In this document: one piece after another, positions 42,294 through 49,741 of the stretch
How the letters are laid out: each line of letters starts with the position of its first letter
How positions within the stretch are numbered: the stretch's first letter is position 1
Assembly (NCBI GenBank): GCA_002410925.1
Contig: DHPR01000033.1
Span: 186,001 to 250,000 of the forward strand
Length of the DNA stretch: 64,000 nucleotides
DNA from: UBA5359 sp002410925 [NCBI: bacterium UBP13_UBA5359]
GTDB lineage: Bacteria; UBP13; UBA5359
Direction of reading: 5' to 3'
Translations under genes and position numbers: made by a program
Notes under the pieces: model-generated
Databases searched by the model: none
What the model was told of the DNA's origin: nothing
Seen by the model: only the letters and a program-made list of their open reading frames with translations

Positions 42294-42614
42294 TTAATGG
42301 GATTTCAAGGTTGAGTGGGTCAGCCTGTAGCTTTGCCCTTGAAAAATCAGCAGGTGGCTGTGGTGCACCAATCTGTCAATAGTTGCACTCGTCAGTTTTT
42401 CGTCATAGAAAATGCCATTCCATTTACTAAATTTCAGGTTTGTTGTAATGATCACGCTCCTTTTCTCATAACATTCGGAAATAACCTGAAACAGTAGCTG
42501 TGAGCTCTCTTTTTCAAAGGGAACATAGCCCCATTCGTCACAAATTAATAAATCTGTCTTTCCCAGTTGTTTCATAAACCGCTTTAATTCGCCTTTTGCC
42601 TTTGCTTCGCTTGT
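42294..42614 (-). pseudogene. IS21-family istB remnant, C-terminal part
   Basis: The frame encodes KGELKRFMKQLGKTDLLICD then EWGYVPFEKESSQLLFQVIS, ITTNLKFSKWNGIF, DRLVHHSHLL and SYRLTHS. This is the C-terminal half of the IstB helper ATPase of IS21 elements: Walker B (LLICDEWG) and sensor region present, N-terminal domain and Walker A missing. An in-frame stop closes the frame at 42617. No istA is present. The natural C-terminus is kept, so the 5' side has been lost. Confidence 0.85.
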
Positions 42615-42689
42615 TTATCATTGAACAGAGTTCTATTCACAGGGTATACTTTATCTCTCAAAGAAAAATAATACACATACGCTTCTTTA

Positions 42690-43080
42690 TTATAATTTTA
42701 TATAAAACAGCTCATTACCTTCACCTATAGAAGCCAGTTCATTAGGATCAACCCCATCAACCGGGTTCCCATCCACATACGCATACAGATTATACCCACC
42801 ATTGTAATCTATCGGATTTACTGTAGTAAACCTGCCGGTATTGGGATCATAATACCTATGGGTTAAGAGCTGTAGACCGCTGTCATCCTGGTAATATCCC
42901 AACGCGCCCACATATTGGTAGGGGGTGATCCGTAGCGCCGCTATGGCCCAGGAGATTGCCGTAAGCATCATAGGCGTAGCTGTCGGTTATAGTCTGCATC
43001 GCAGGTATAAGTTGCTGTGGTAAGGTTATTCTGGGAATCGGTATGCGCCTGCTACGTTCTATTACCAGCGCCATCGATGT
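42690..43080 (-). pseudogene. Decayed Rhs/YD-repeat protein, core C-terminal part
   Basis: The Rhs core signature YQYVGALGYYQDDSGLQLLT, HRYYDPNTGRFTTVNPIDY and NLYAYVDGNPVDGVDP is read in one frame up to about 42971. The preceding YD-repeat part (SYAYDAYGNLLGHSGAT) is in another frame, with a shift near 42928 in a C-run. Further upstream fragments (DGAGNRT, TDSQNNLTTATYTCDADY) are in other frames with stops. After the DP box only a short unremarkable tail remains, so no toxin domain can be identified. Clearly inactive. Confidence 0.85.
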
Positions 43081-43700
43081 CTCCATTATGGCAGGAATCA
43101 GCATCTATATCGCTCCCGGCCAGATAAATGGTCATCTTGTCCGTTCCGATACAAATGTGATTGCTTTCATCTGCAGCAGCCGGCATAATCTGCTCATAAT
43201 CTTTCAGCTTGTTTCCAGATTTATATTACGGTTTGTCAAATTAATCAACGTACGTCCCCGCTACCCCGTTTGTAAGACCGAACGCAACCCCGGGGTGTGC
43301 ATTTACTTTTTCAAATCAGTAGCAAACGGAAAGCGGCTAAAATTATGTGGACATATAACGTAATAGGAGTTATAATAAAAGTGAGTTCTAAAGTAAAACC
43401 TCATAGCGGTGGGTATTCCTTTTTGAACTCTTGCCGGAGAGCTTTTGCTCTCCGGCGCTCTTATTTTTTACCCTTCCTGCATAAAAAAGCCTGATCAGAA
43501 CAAACAGTCCCTTTTTGGCATGAACAGCCACCAAAATTCATCTTAAAGCTCTTTTCTGTGAACCTGCAGAAGGCTTTCAACTCCTTTTATCGTTTTAATG
43601 TATTTCCTGCCAACGGGAACAACTTGGCGGAGCTTACCCGAAAGAGTAGAGATTTCAAGCGGCAAAGTGATAAAATAAGCCTAAGAGAGGTCTTAAGGGT
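43081..43700. other. Non-coding, degenerate stretch
   Basis: About 620 bases without a supportable gene. It holds the terminator at 43433-43470, short open frames without ribosome sites, and a minus-strand fragment around 43550-43640 (RQVVPVGRKYIKTIKGVESL) of unknown origin. The last 60 bases lead into the IS3-type fragment. Confidence 0.5.
43433..43470 (+). terminator. Strong plus-strand terminator without a recognisable gene
   Basis: GCCGGAGAG-CTTTTG-CTCTCCGGC (43433-43456) is followed by GCTCTTATTTTTTA. It probably belonged to a lost gene of the decayed island. Confidence 0.75.
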
Positions 43701-43853
43701 ATGAGAAAAGGGCAAAAACAGAATAAGTATACAGCGGAGTTCAAGGAGAGAGCGGTGAAGATGTATGCGGATACTTCCCCAGGGGGTGAGATAAGAAGTT
43801 TATTGGCGGCTACGAAGAAACAGCTGTTTCCCTACAATTTTGTGAAAAAGTAA
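43701..43853 (+). pseudogene. IS3-type transposase OrfA remnant
   Basis: 50 codons. The start KYTAEFKERAVKMYADT matches the helix-turn-helix beginning of IS3-family OrfA (the KRYTAEFK...AV pattern), then homology fades by about residue 40 and the frame stops. AGAGAGG lies about 14 bases upstream. No OrfB follows. It is a truncated remnant. Confidence 0.7.
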
Positions 43854-43905
43854 AACAGCCGGTAACCCGCTTGTTTACTGGGCTGCCGGCTGGCTTTTTC
43901 TCTGT
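43853..43905. terminator. Bidirectional hairpin terminator
   Basis: CAGCCGG...CCC pairs with GGG...CCGGCTG (43856-43892). On the minus strand it is followed by TTTTACTTTTT and would end the glycan operon. On the plus strand it is followed by GCTTTTTC. Outer TAAAACAG/CTGTTTTA arms extend the symmetry. Confidence 0.7.
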
Positions 43906-43923
43906 TTTACTGTAAAAGTTAAG

Positions 43924-43952
43924 ATATTACTACATTTTTACCTATTGGCAAC
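43924..43952. repeat. Right near-copy of the tRNA-Arg(ACG) promoter sequence
   Basis: Sixteen identical bases (ATATTACTACATTTTT), then a short variable part and TTGGCAAC, match 42142-42171 in the same orientation. The repeat runs into the last codons of the toroid-protein gene (stop at 43942-43944). The two copies bracket the IS21/Rhs/IS3 remnants. Confidence 0.75.
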
Positions 43953-45027
43953 TGGAGACTTGGTGACTGACGGCAAGAAAATATGCACCATATTCATCAC
44001 CCAGCATTTCAAGCATTCTAAGCTGCGATATAATAAATGAAACCGTAGATTCCGCTCCCTGGTTGAGATTGGGGCCTTTGGCTGTCAATCCATCATAGCA
44101 GCCGCCGGTTAGGGGATCGTACATTTTAGTGAAAAGCACATTATTGCCGGTAAACCACTGAAAGGAGATATCTGCCAAGCGTTTGTAAGCAATATCGCCG
44201 GTCAACTCATAAGCTTCACAATAAGCCAAGACAGACATCATGGCATCCACCGGCTGGTGATCAAAGACTGCTTTAATGCCGCCACGCGAATACCAGCCGT
44301 CGCAGCCTACCATCTCCAGCATGGCGCCGGGTATGGTGACCTCACTCAGAAAATCCAGGCTTTCATAGGCCGTCTTCAGTGCCTTGCCGTCGCCTATGGC
44401 GTTTCCTGCTACCAGCAGGCAATACGGCAACAGGCCGTTGGAATAGGCCATAATATTCTCAAACCATCTCCATTTGTAATCACATGTCCTGACATATTCG
44501 CTTATCAGAATATTGATGCTCCGCTCTATCTCCTTGTTAACCATTATGTCTGCCCATTCGGATTCAGCAAAGTGGCTCAGCCCCACCAGCGCATAGGCGT
44601 TTCCCCGCAATGATTTCAGTTCTTTCAACCTGGGTCTGGCCTTTTCAAAGATATGCCAGGCCAACAGCCGCACTCTGTCAGGCAGATTGGATGCTAAAAC
44701 GTAGCCCAGGGACCATATAACCCTGCCGAAACAATCCTCTGAGCCATGCTCATCCAGAAACTCCCGACCAAAGCTCATAAAGTTATGAAAACGTCCATCG
44801 GGCATCTGGGCGTGATGCAAATAGGAGATATAGACTGTCAAAATATCCATACAGGATTCGTCTCCGCTGATTTCGTAATCTTTGGCAGCCGCCAGCAGGG
44901 CTCTGGAGTTGTCATCAGTACAGTAGCCGTGATACCGGTGGGGCACAGAATATTTAGCATGCTGAAAGATACCTGTGTCGTCGGTAAGGGTGCGCATATG
45001 CTCCATATTTATTTTTAAATATGTCAT
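43942..45027 (-). CDS. Glycosidase-like (alpha/alpha) toroid protein
   Basis: 361 residues from ATG 45027, which is preceded by GGGAGAG; upstream ATG 45048 has no ribosome site. The sequence is rich in helical repeats with aromatic/acidic clusters (HRYHGYCTDDNSRALLAAA, PDGRFHNFMSF, GSEDCFGRVIWSLGY, WRWFENIMAYSNGLLPYCLL, DHQPVDAMMSVLAYC). It resembles the C-terminal domain that in other bacteria is fused behind GT4 glycosyltransferases in mannoside-related loci. Here it directly follows a GT4 gene. The activity is not known. Its last residues lie in a repeat, so the natural C-terminus may have been replaced. Confidence 0.75.
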   Translation of the reverse strand: MTYLKINMEHMRTLTDDTGIFQHAKYSVPHRYHGYCTDDNSRALLAAAKDYEISGDESCMDILTVYISYLHHAQMPDGRFHNFMSFGREFLDEHGSEDCFGRVIWSLGYVLASNLPDRVRLLAWHIFEKARPRLKELKSLRGNAYALVGLSHFAESEWADIMVNKEIERSINILISEYVRTCDYKWRWFENIMAYSNGLLPYCLLVAGNAIGDGKALKTAYESLDFLSEVTIPGAMLEMVGCDGWYSRGGIKAVFDHQPVDAMMSVLAYCEAYELTGDIAYKRLADISFQWFTGNNVLFTKMYDPLTGGCYDGLTAKGPNLNQGAESTVSFIISQLRMLEMLGDEYGAYFLAVSHQVSSCQ

Positions 45028-45044
45028 TGTTCTCTCCCTGCAAA

Positions 45045-46286
45045 TCATATCTTGCTTTTCAGCCTCCTGCTAATCATTCTTTCGTTGAGACGACTGGAGA
45101 AACTTAGAATGCGATCAAAGAGATCCAGATAATCAATGGCTACATTATGCCAGCTCATCTTTCGACCGTATTTAAAGGTCTTCAGTTCCATTTGCTGGCG
45201 TAATTCCGAAGATCCAAGGATATTGCAAACACACTCGGCAATCCCATCCGGATACTCAAACTCAGTCAACAGGCCTCTGCCGTTGGCCAATACCTCGCGT
45301 GCATAGAGATACGGCGTGGAGACTATGGCTTTTCCTGCTCCTACGGCGTAGGCCAGGGCGCCGCTGCATATCTGATCCTTGCTCAGATACGGCGTGACAT
45401 AGACATCGGTGGCCAGCAGATAATCCACCAGCTCTTTCTTTGTCATGTAGCGGTTATTGAAGCGTACATGATTGATAAGTCCATTATCATGTACCTTCTG
45501 CAGCAGCATATCTCGGTAGTTCTCTCCTTCGTGTCGCCGAACACCTGGATGCGTTTGCCCCAGGATTAGATAAATGATGTCCGGGTGTTTATCCACAATA
45601 GCCGGCAAAGCATCAATAACGTGTTCTATGCCTTTTCCTCTATTAATCAGGCCGAAGGTAGACATTATGGTCTTCGTTCCCAATCCGAGACGTTTCTTGA
45701 CCGGCATTGACGGCCAGCGATGGACATTGGGTACGCCATGCGGGATAAGATACATTTTATCGGCATCCAGGCCGTAATCATTGAAGAGTATCTCGGCACC
45801 TTTCTTGACCATGACCACCAATGCCTGGCTATGATAATTTATTTTTTGAACAATATCGCGCATTTTAGGTGCGGGATTAGGCAATACCGTATGAAGCGTA
45901 GTTACCACCGGCTTACGCAAATGCTTCAGCATAGTAAGGAGATATTCGCCGTATTCACCTCCAAATATACCGAATTCATGCTGAATATTAATCAGGTCTA
46001 CATTAGATTTATTCAGCGCCTCAGCGGCTGTTATGTAAGCCTGCTCATCGGAGCTATCCACCTGAATAAAGACCTTATCGCCGTAAGCATATATGGCTCC
46101 CCGATCATTCATGGCTACAATTCTGGATTTGGAGAAGGGCGTAAATTTGTCAATCTCGCTGGTCAGGTCCTGAGTAAAGGTGGCTATGCCGCACTCGCGA
46201 GGTGGGTATGTTCCCACATAGGCGACATGCACCCTGTTCAGAACAGAATACAAAAACTTAAACATGCTCAGATCTTCAACGCTCAT
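45045..46286 (-). CDS. GT4-family glycosyltransferase
   Basis: 413 residues, GT-B fold. The N-terminal domain has VAYVGTYPPRECGIATFTQD and INIQHEFGIFGGEYGEYLL; the C-terminal nucleotide-sugar domain has STFGLINRGKGIEHVIDALP, TPYLSKDQICSGALAYAVG (acidic-type donor site, with Gln/Ile in place of the usual ExxxxxE) and STPYLYAREVL. The sugar donor cannot be told; mannose is suggested by similar loci (inference). It starts two bases after the phosphohexomutase gene and lies 17 bases before the toroid gene. Confidence 0.85.
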   Translation of the reverse strand: MSVEDLSMFKFLYSVLNRVHVAYVGTYPPRECGIATFTQDLTSEIDKFTPFSKSRIVAMNDRGAIYAYGDKVFIQVDSSDEQAYITAAEALNKSNVDLINIQHEFGIFGGEYGEYLLTMLKHLRKPVVTTLHTVLPNPAPKMRDIVQKINYHSQALVVMVKKGAEILFNDYGLDADKMYLIPHGVPNVHRWPSMPVKKRLGLGTKTIMSTFGLINRGKGIEHVIDALPAIVDKHPDIIYLILGQTHPGVRRHEGENYRDMLLQKVHDNGLINHVRFNNRYMTKKELVDYLLATDVYVTPYLSKDQICSGALAYAVGAGKAIVSTPYLYAREVLANGRGLLTEFEYPDGIAECVCNILGSSELRQQMELKTFKYGRKMSWHNVAIDYLDLFDRILSFSSRLNERMISRRLKSKI

Positions 46287-46288
46287 AA

Positions 46289-47734
46289 TTAAATCTCGAG
46301 TGCTATCGGCTCAATGGTAGCCTCCGCCCCGATCATCTCCCCCCCTGCATCTAATAATTCTTGTGTCTCCGCTATATCACCGGCCTCTGCATAAACTTTG
46401 ACAATGGGCTCCGTAACAGATGCTCTTATCAGAAGCCAGTTACCATTACGCATAATGTATTTTATACCGTCTTCCATCCTTACGTCGTCAACCTTGGCGC
46501 CGGCAATAATACCGGGAGCTCTGGCTCTCAAGTCATCTATCAAAGTATCCCTTGTCTGTACATGAAGGCTGCGTTTATCATAATAAAGAGCGCCGAATTC
46601 ATCATAAAGGCTGTTCAGCAGCTTGGCTATCGTACGGTGTTCCATGGCCATCATCTCGGTCAGCATCAGAGCGGAAAGCAGGCCGTCTCGCTCCGGTATA
46701 TGGTTTTTGAAGCTGTATCCGCCGCTCTCCTCGCCGCCTATAAGAAAATCCTCTTCCAGCATGAACGCGGTTATATTTTGAAAGCCTGCCGTCGTTTCAC
46801 GTACCTTCAAAGCCAACACCCTGGCGATTTTATCTATCATAGAGGTGACGGCTGCTGTTTTTACCACTATACCGTTCCACCTTTTATTTCTGATAAGATG
46901 AAGCAGCAGCAAAGGGAATATCTGCTGCGGCGATATATATCCACCCCAGTTATTCATTACGCCCAGATGATCTGCATCACCGTCGACAGCAAAGCCTACC
47001 ACAGCCTCGCTTTTCTTCATTTCCAGAGAGAGCTCTTCCAGGTTACGGGCAATAGGTTCGGGATTCACACCTGCAAAGATGGGATTAAGATCTTCCCTTA
47101 TGTTATAAACCATGCAACCGGCACGATTCAGCAGACCCGATAGATAGCCTATCCCAGCGCCATGCATAGAATCGGTCACTATGGCGGGCGCAAATGATTT
47201 TATGGCATCCGTATCCACCAGACTCAGCAGATGATTAAGATATTCCTTGTCGCCATTTTCAATCACTACCTTACCACTCTCTATGGCTTCTACTATGGAG
47301 GTGCGTTTGACATCTTCATCCCGCAAAGCGGCTATCTTTTCTCCAATACGGTGCATCATATCCGCTGATGCGGGACCGCCATAGGATGCTTTAAACTTAA
47401 TTCCATTAAAGCGGGGAGGCTTATGGCTGCCGGTTACCACCACCCCGCCACTCAATTGATCACTCTTTACCAGATATGAAATCAATGGCGAAGGACAGGC
47501 GGCATAATAATGATTGACACGGATATCGTTGGCTGCCAGAACCTCGCTTATCGCTTCAGCAAAGTTGTCGGAAAGAAAGCGGGTATCATAACCTACAGCT
47601 ATTTTAATCTCTTCTTCTACTCTCTCCTTGAGATACTCTGCAATCCCCTGTGCCACCAGACGCACGTTATCGAAGGTGAATTTATCTGCGATTACAGCTC
47701 TCCAGCCATCGATACCAAACTCTATCCCTTTCAT
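46289..47734 (-). CDS. Phosphoglucomutase/phosphomannomutase family protein
   Basis: 481 residues from ATG 47734 with CAGGAGG upstream; an in-frame ATG at 47752 would engulf this site. Domains in order: N-terminal FGIDGWRAVIADKFT, phosphoserine loop VVVTGSHKPPRFNGIK (S-H kept), Mg loop VDGDADHLGVM, sugar loop GGEESGGYSF and a C-terminal phosphate-binding domain. It would supply hexose 1-phosphate for activated sugars used by the downstream glycosyltransferase. Substrate choice is not resolvable. Confidence 0.92.
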   Translation of the reverse strand: MKGIEFGIDGWRAVIADKFTFDNVRLVAQGIAEYLKERVEEEIKIAVGYDTRFLSDNFAEAISEVLAANDIRVNHYYAACPSPLISYLVKSDQLSGGVVVTGSHKPPRFNGIKFKASYGGPASADMMHRIGEKIAALRDEDVKRTSIVEAIESGKVVIENGDKEYLNHLLSLVDTDAIKSFAPAIVTDSMHGAGIGYLSGLLNRAGCMVYNIREDLNPIFAGVNPEPIARNLEELSLEMKKSEAVVGFAVDGDADHLGVMNNWGGYISPQQIFPLLLLHLIRNKRWNGIVVKTAAVTSMIDKIARVLALKVRETTAGFQNITAFMLEEDFLIGGEESGGYSFKNHIPERDGLLSALMLTEMMAMEHRTIAKLLNSLYDEFGALYYDKRSLHVQTRDTLIDDLRARAPGIIAGAKVDDVRMEDGIKYIMRNGNWLLIRASVTEPIVKVYAEAGDIAETQELLDAGGEMIGAEATIEPIALEI

Positions 47735-48081
47735 TTTACCTCCTGAAAACAAAGCGATATTATAATATCGCTTTAAGAATCTACTCCATATACCTGGAAT
47801 ACACTTTTAGTTAATGGTGCCCTACAACATATCTGAAATATACCCACAGCTACGATTTTTTAAACATCTTGCAGGCGCTTGCCAGCCTGGGCAGGGTTTT
47901 CAACTTTTTTTCTTACTCAGCAGCCATAGAAAGGCACTATATATATAGTGCCGAATAAGACTTTAAAGAGGATTTTACTGCTTTCCCATAGAACTATAAT
48001 ATGTTAAAATATTGAACGTATTGTACATTCTATATTTATTTGTTTTTGCAAGAGAACGGATTACTTGAGGGGGGCACTTTA
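47735..48081. promoter_or_regulatory. Divergent regulatory region between phosphohexomutase and ABC ATPase genes
   Basis: 347 bases without a gene. It holds a perfect 24-base palindrome at 47751-47774 (arms AAAGCGATATTA), 17 bases before the mutase ATG and containing TATAAT; a second perfect palindrome, GGCACTATATATATAGTGCC, at 47933-47952; and A/T-rich -10-like hexamers towards the ABC gene (TATAAT 47995-48000; TTGAAC 48012-48017 with TTTATT 48035-48040). The palindromes look like operators. A T-rich tract near 47912-47920 follows a weak hairpin. Confidence 0.5.
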
Positions 48082-49182
48082 ATGTCAGAGGTTATCTTAA
48101 AAAATGTTACCAAGAATTTTGGTAGCGTAACAGCCGTATCCGACGTCAATCTTGAGATAAAAGATAAGGAGTTTCTCGTTTTAGTAGGGCCTTCCGGTTG
48201 CGGCAAGACTACCTGCCTTAGAATGGTTGCCGGCCTGGAAGAGATCACCAGCGGAGAGATCTATATTGGGGATACTCTGGTAAACCACATACCGCCCAAG
48301 GACAGAGATATCGCCATGGTCTTTCAGAACTACGCCCTTTACCCGCACATGAGTGTCTATGACAACATGGCATTCGGTTTGAAACTCAGAAAATATAGCA
48401 AAGCAGATATCAAGCAGAAAGTATATAATGCGGCTGAAATATTGGGCATACAGCATCTGCTGAATCGTAAACCCAAAGAGCTTTCCGGCGGACAGCGCCA
48501 GCGTGTTGCTCTTGGGCGAGCCATTGTCCGTGAGCCGAAGGTCTTTCTCATGGATGAGCCTCTTAGCAACCTCGATGCCAAGCTCAGAGTCCAGACTAGG
48601 GCGGAATTGATAAAGCTTCACCGCAGTTTAGGCATAACAACCATTTACGTCACGCACGATCAGACGGAAGCCATGAGCATGGGCGATAGAATTGTTATCA
48701 TGCGCGATGGTGTCATCCAGCAAGTGGCATCTCCTTTGGAACTTTATAATGAACCCAGCAATATTTTTGTCGGTGGCTTCATCGGCAGCCCTGCCATGAA
48801 CTTTCTTAACGGCAAGGTGGTTTCTAAAAATGGTATGATGGCCTTCGAGGGCGAAGGATTTTCGATTGGAGTTCCTGAAGAATTCTTCGATCTGGCCAGA
48901 GGGTATATGGACCAGGAAGCTGTTCTGGGTATCAGGCCGGAAGATATTTACGATGCAAGCATTCTGGAAACACCACTTAATGATTATCCTATCAAGGCCG
49001 GTATTGAAGTGCTAGAACCTATGGGTTCACATGTCTTCCTCTATCTGAATATTGGCGGCAGCAATCTGACTGCTTCCGTAGATGCAGGAACTTGTGCAAA
49101 GATGGGTACCATCTCTGATGTATACTTCGATATCTCTAAAATACGTCTCTTTGATAAGGAAACCGAAAGAGTTATATTCTAA
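48082..49182 (+). CDS. Sugar ABC transporter ATP-binding protein (MsmX/UgpC-like)
   Basis: 366 residues from ATG 48082, which has GAGGGGGG upstream; an ATG at 48040 lacks one. Motifs: Walker A VGPSGCGKTTCLRMV, Q-loop VFQNYALYPHMSVYDNMAF, signature LSGGQRQRVALGRAI, Walker B VFLMDEPLSNLD, switch His TIYVTHDQTEAM, and C-terminal OB/TOBE domains (NIFVGGFIGSPAMNFL; LGIRPEDI). It belongs to the MalK/UgpC/MsmX class. No permease or binding protein is nearby, so it probably serves several sugar transporters, as MsmX does. Confidence 0.94.
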   Translation: MSEVILKNVTKNFGSVTAVSDVNLEIKDKEFLVLVGPSGCGKTTCLRMVAGLEEITSGEIYIGDTLVNHIPPKDRDIAMVFQNYALYPHMSVYDNMAFGLKLRKYSKADIKQKVYNAAEILGIQHLLNRKPKELSGGQRQRVALGRAIVREPKVFLMDEPLSNLDAKLRVQTRAELIKLHRSLGITTIYVTHDQTEAMSMGDRIVIMRDGVIQQVASPLELYNEPSNIFVGGFIGSPAMNFLNGKVVSKNGMMAFEGEGFSIGVPEEFFDLARGYMDQEAVLGIRPEDIYDASILETPLNDYPIKAGIEVLEPMGSHVFLYLNIGGSNLTASVDAGTCAKMGTISDVYFDISKIRLFDKETERVIF

Positions 49183-49200
49183 GATAGCGGTAAATGTTCT

Positions 49201-49240
49201 AAAAGAGGAGGACGGTGATTGCCGTCCTCCTCTTTTCTTA
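49201..49240. terminator. Bidirectional terminator between convergent genes
   Basis: A perfect 15-bp stem, arms AAAAGAGGAGGACGG and its complement, ends in TTTTCTTATT on the plus strand and TTTTAG on the minus strand. It serves the ABC ATPase gene and the convergent secreted-protein gene. Confidence 0.9.
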
Positions 49241-49259
49241 TTATTGACGCCTTTTCTTT

Positions 49260-49658
49260 CTACCTGTTGTATCTAGACCATGCCTGGTATCCTGGTAGGC
49301 GCATCTGAAAATTTCTATGCCATGTTCGAGCCACATCAATCTGTGTTGCAGCATTCGCTCTGGCATCGGCCGGCGTTACAGTAGCCAACATTACGCCATT
49401 GGCTACAATGACCGGCATTCCGTTTCTAGTAGATAGAGTTATTCTCTGCGATCGCAACGGAGCGCCGTTGATGACTGTAACCATTCGTTTCCTGGTTTCC
49501 ACGGCTCTTTGCAGAGGCGTCATACCGGCAGCAGAAACTCTATAGCGCAAGATAATCAGATCTTTCAGCCTGATATCATTGGGCGATGCGTCGCAACATT
49601 TAGATAAGACTGTAAAAAAGAGAACTGCTGTAATCAATAGAATAACAGCTTTTCTCAA
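49260..49658 (-). CDS. Small secreted protein of unknown function
   Basis: 132 residues from TTG 49658, which lies eight bases after GGAGG. N-terminal signal peptide RKAVILLITAVLFFTVLSKC followed by CDASP; a Cys pair at the end of the hydrophobic stretch could also allow a lipoprotein. The mature part (LKDLIILRYRVSAAGMTPLQ RAVE..., VTPADARANAATQIDVARTW) recalls the extracytoplasmic N-terminal region of some cyanobacterial MscS-type channels; this is from memory and tentative. It ends at the bidirectional terminator. The leader hairpin covers its ribosome site. Confidence 0.7.
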   Translation of the reverse strand: MRKAVILLITAVLFFTVLSKCCDASPNDIRLKDLIILRYRVSAAGMTPLQRAVETRKRMVTVINGAPLRSQRITLSTRNGMPVIVANGVMLATVTPADARANAATQIDVARTWHRNFQMRLPGYQAWSRYNR

Positions 49659-49666
49659 GCAAATCA

Positions 49667-49686
49667 CCTCCAGAAATTTCTGGAGG
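49667..49686 (-). promoter_or_regulatory. Perfect palindrome that masks the ribosome site of the secreted-protein gene
   Basis: CCTCCAGAAATTTCTGGAGG is a 20-base perfect palindrome. Its right arm on the minus strand contains GGAGG, the ribosome site for TTG 49658. In RNA the hairpin would hide the site, consistent with translational control; as DNA it could be an operator. Confidence 0.6.
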
Positions 49687-49697
49687 TTACTTACCCC

Positions 49698-49706
49698 ATT
49701 GTACCA
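49698..49706 (-). promoter_or_regulatory. Extended -10 promoter of the secreted-protein gene
   Basis: On the minus strand TGGTACAAT forms an extended -10 (hexamer 49698-49703). No clear -35 was seen. Transcription would begin about a dozen bases before the palindrome. Confidence 0.45.
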
Positions 49707-49741
49707 AATGCTAAACAAGATTACAGGCTGGCATGAGACTG

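Noticed and set aside
43297-43494. Plus-strand frame ending near a strong terminator
   Set aside because: The frame runs through the terminator hairpin and has no convincing ribosome site or homology.
43853-43905. Inverted repeat as an IS terminal repeat
   Set aside because: The arms form a terminator-like hairpin with T-tracts, and no partner end was found across the island.
46361-47143. Long open frame of 260 codons on the plus strand opposite the phosphohexomutase gene
   Set aside because: It is the antisense of a well-conserved gene, lacks a ribosome site and family motifs; the opposite strand explains the open frame.
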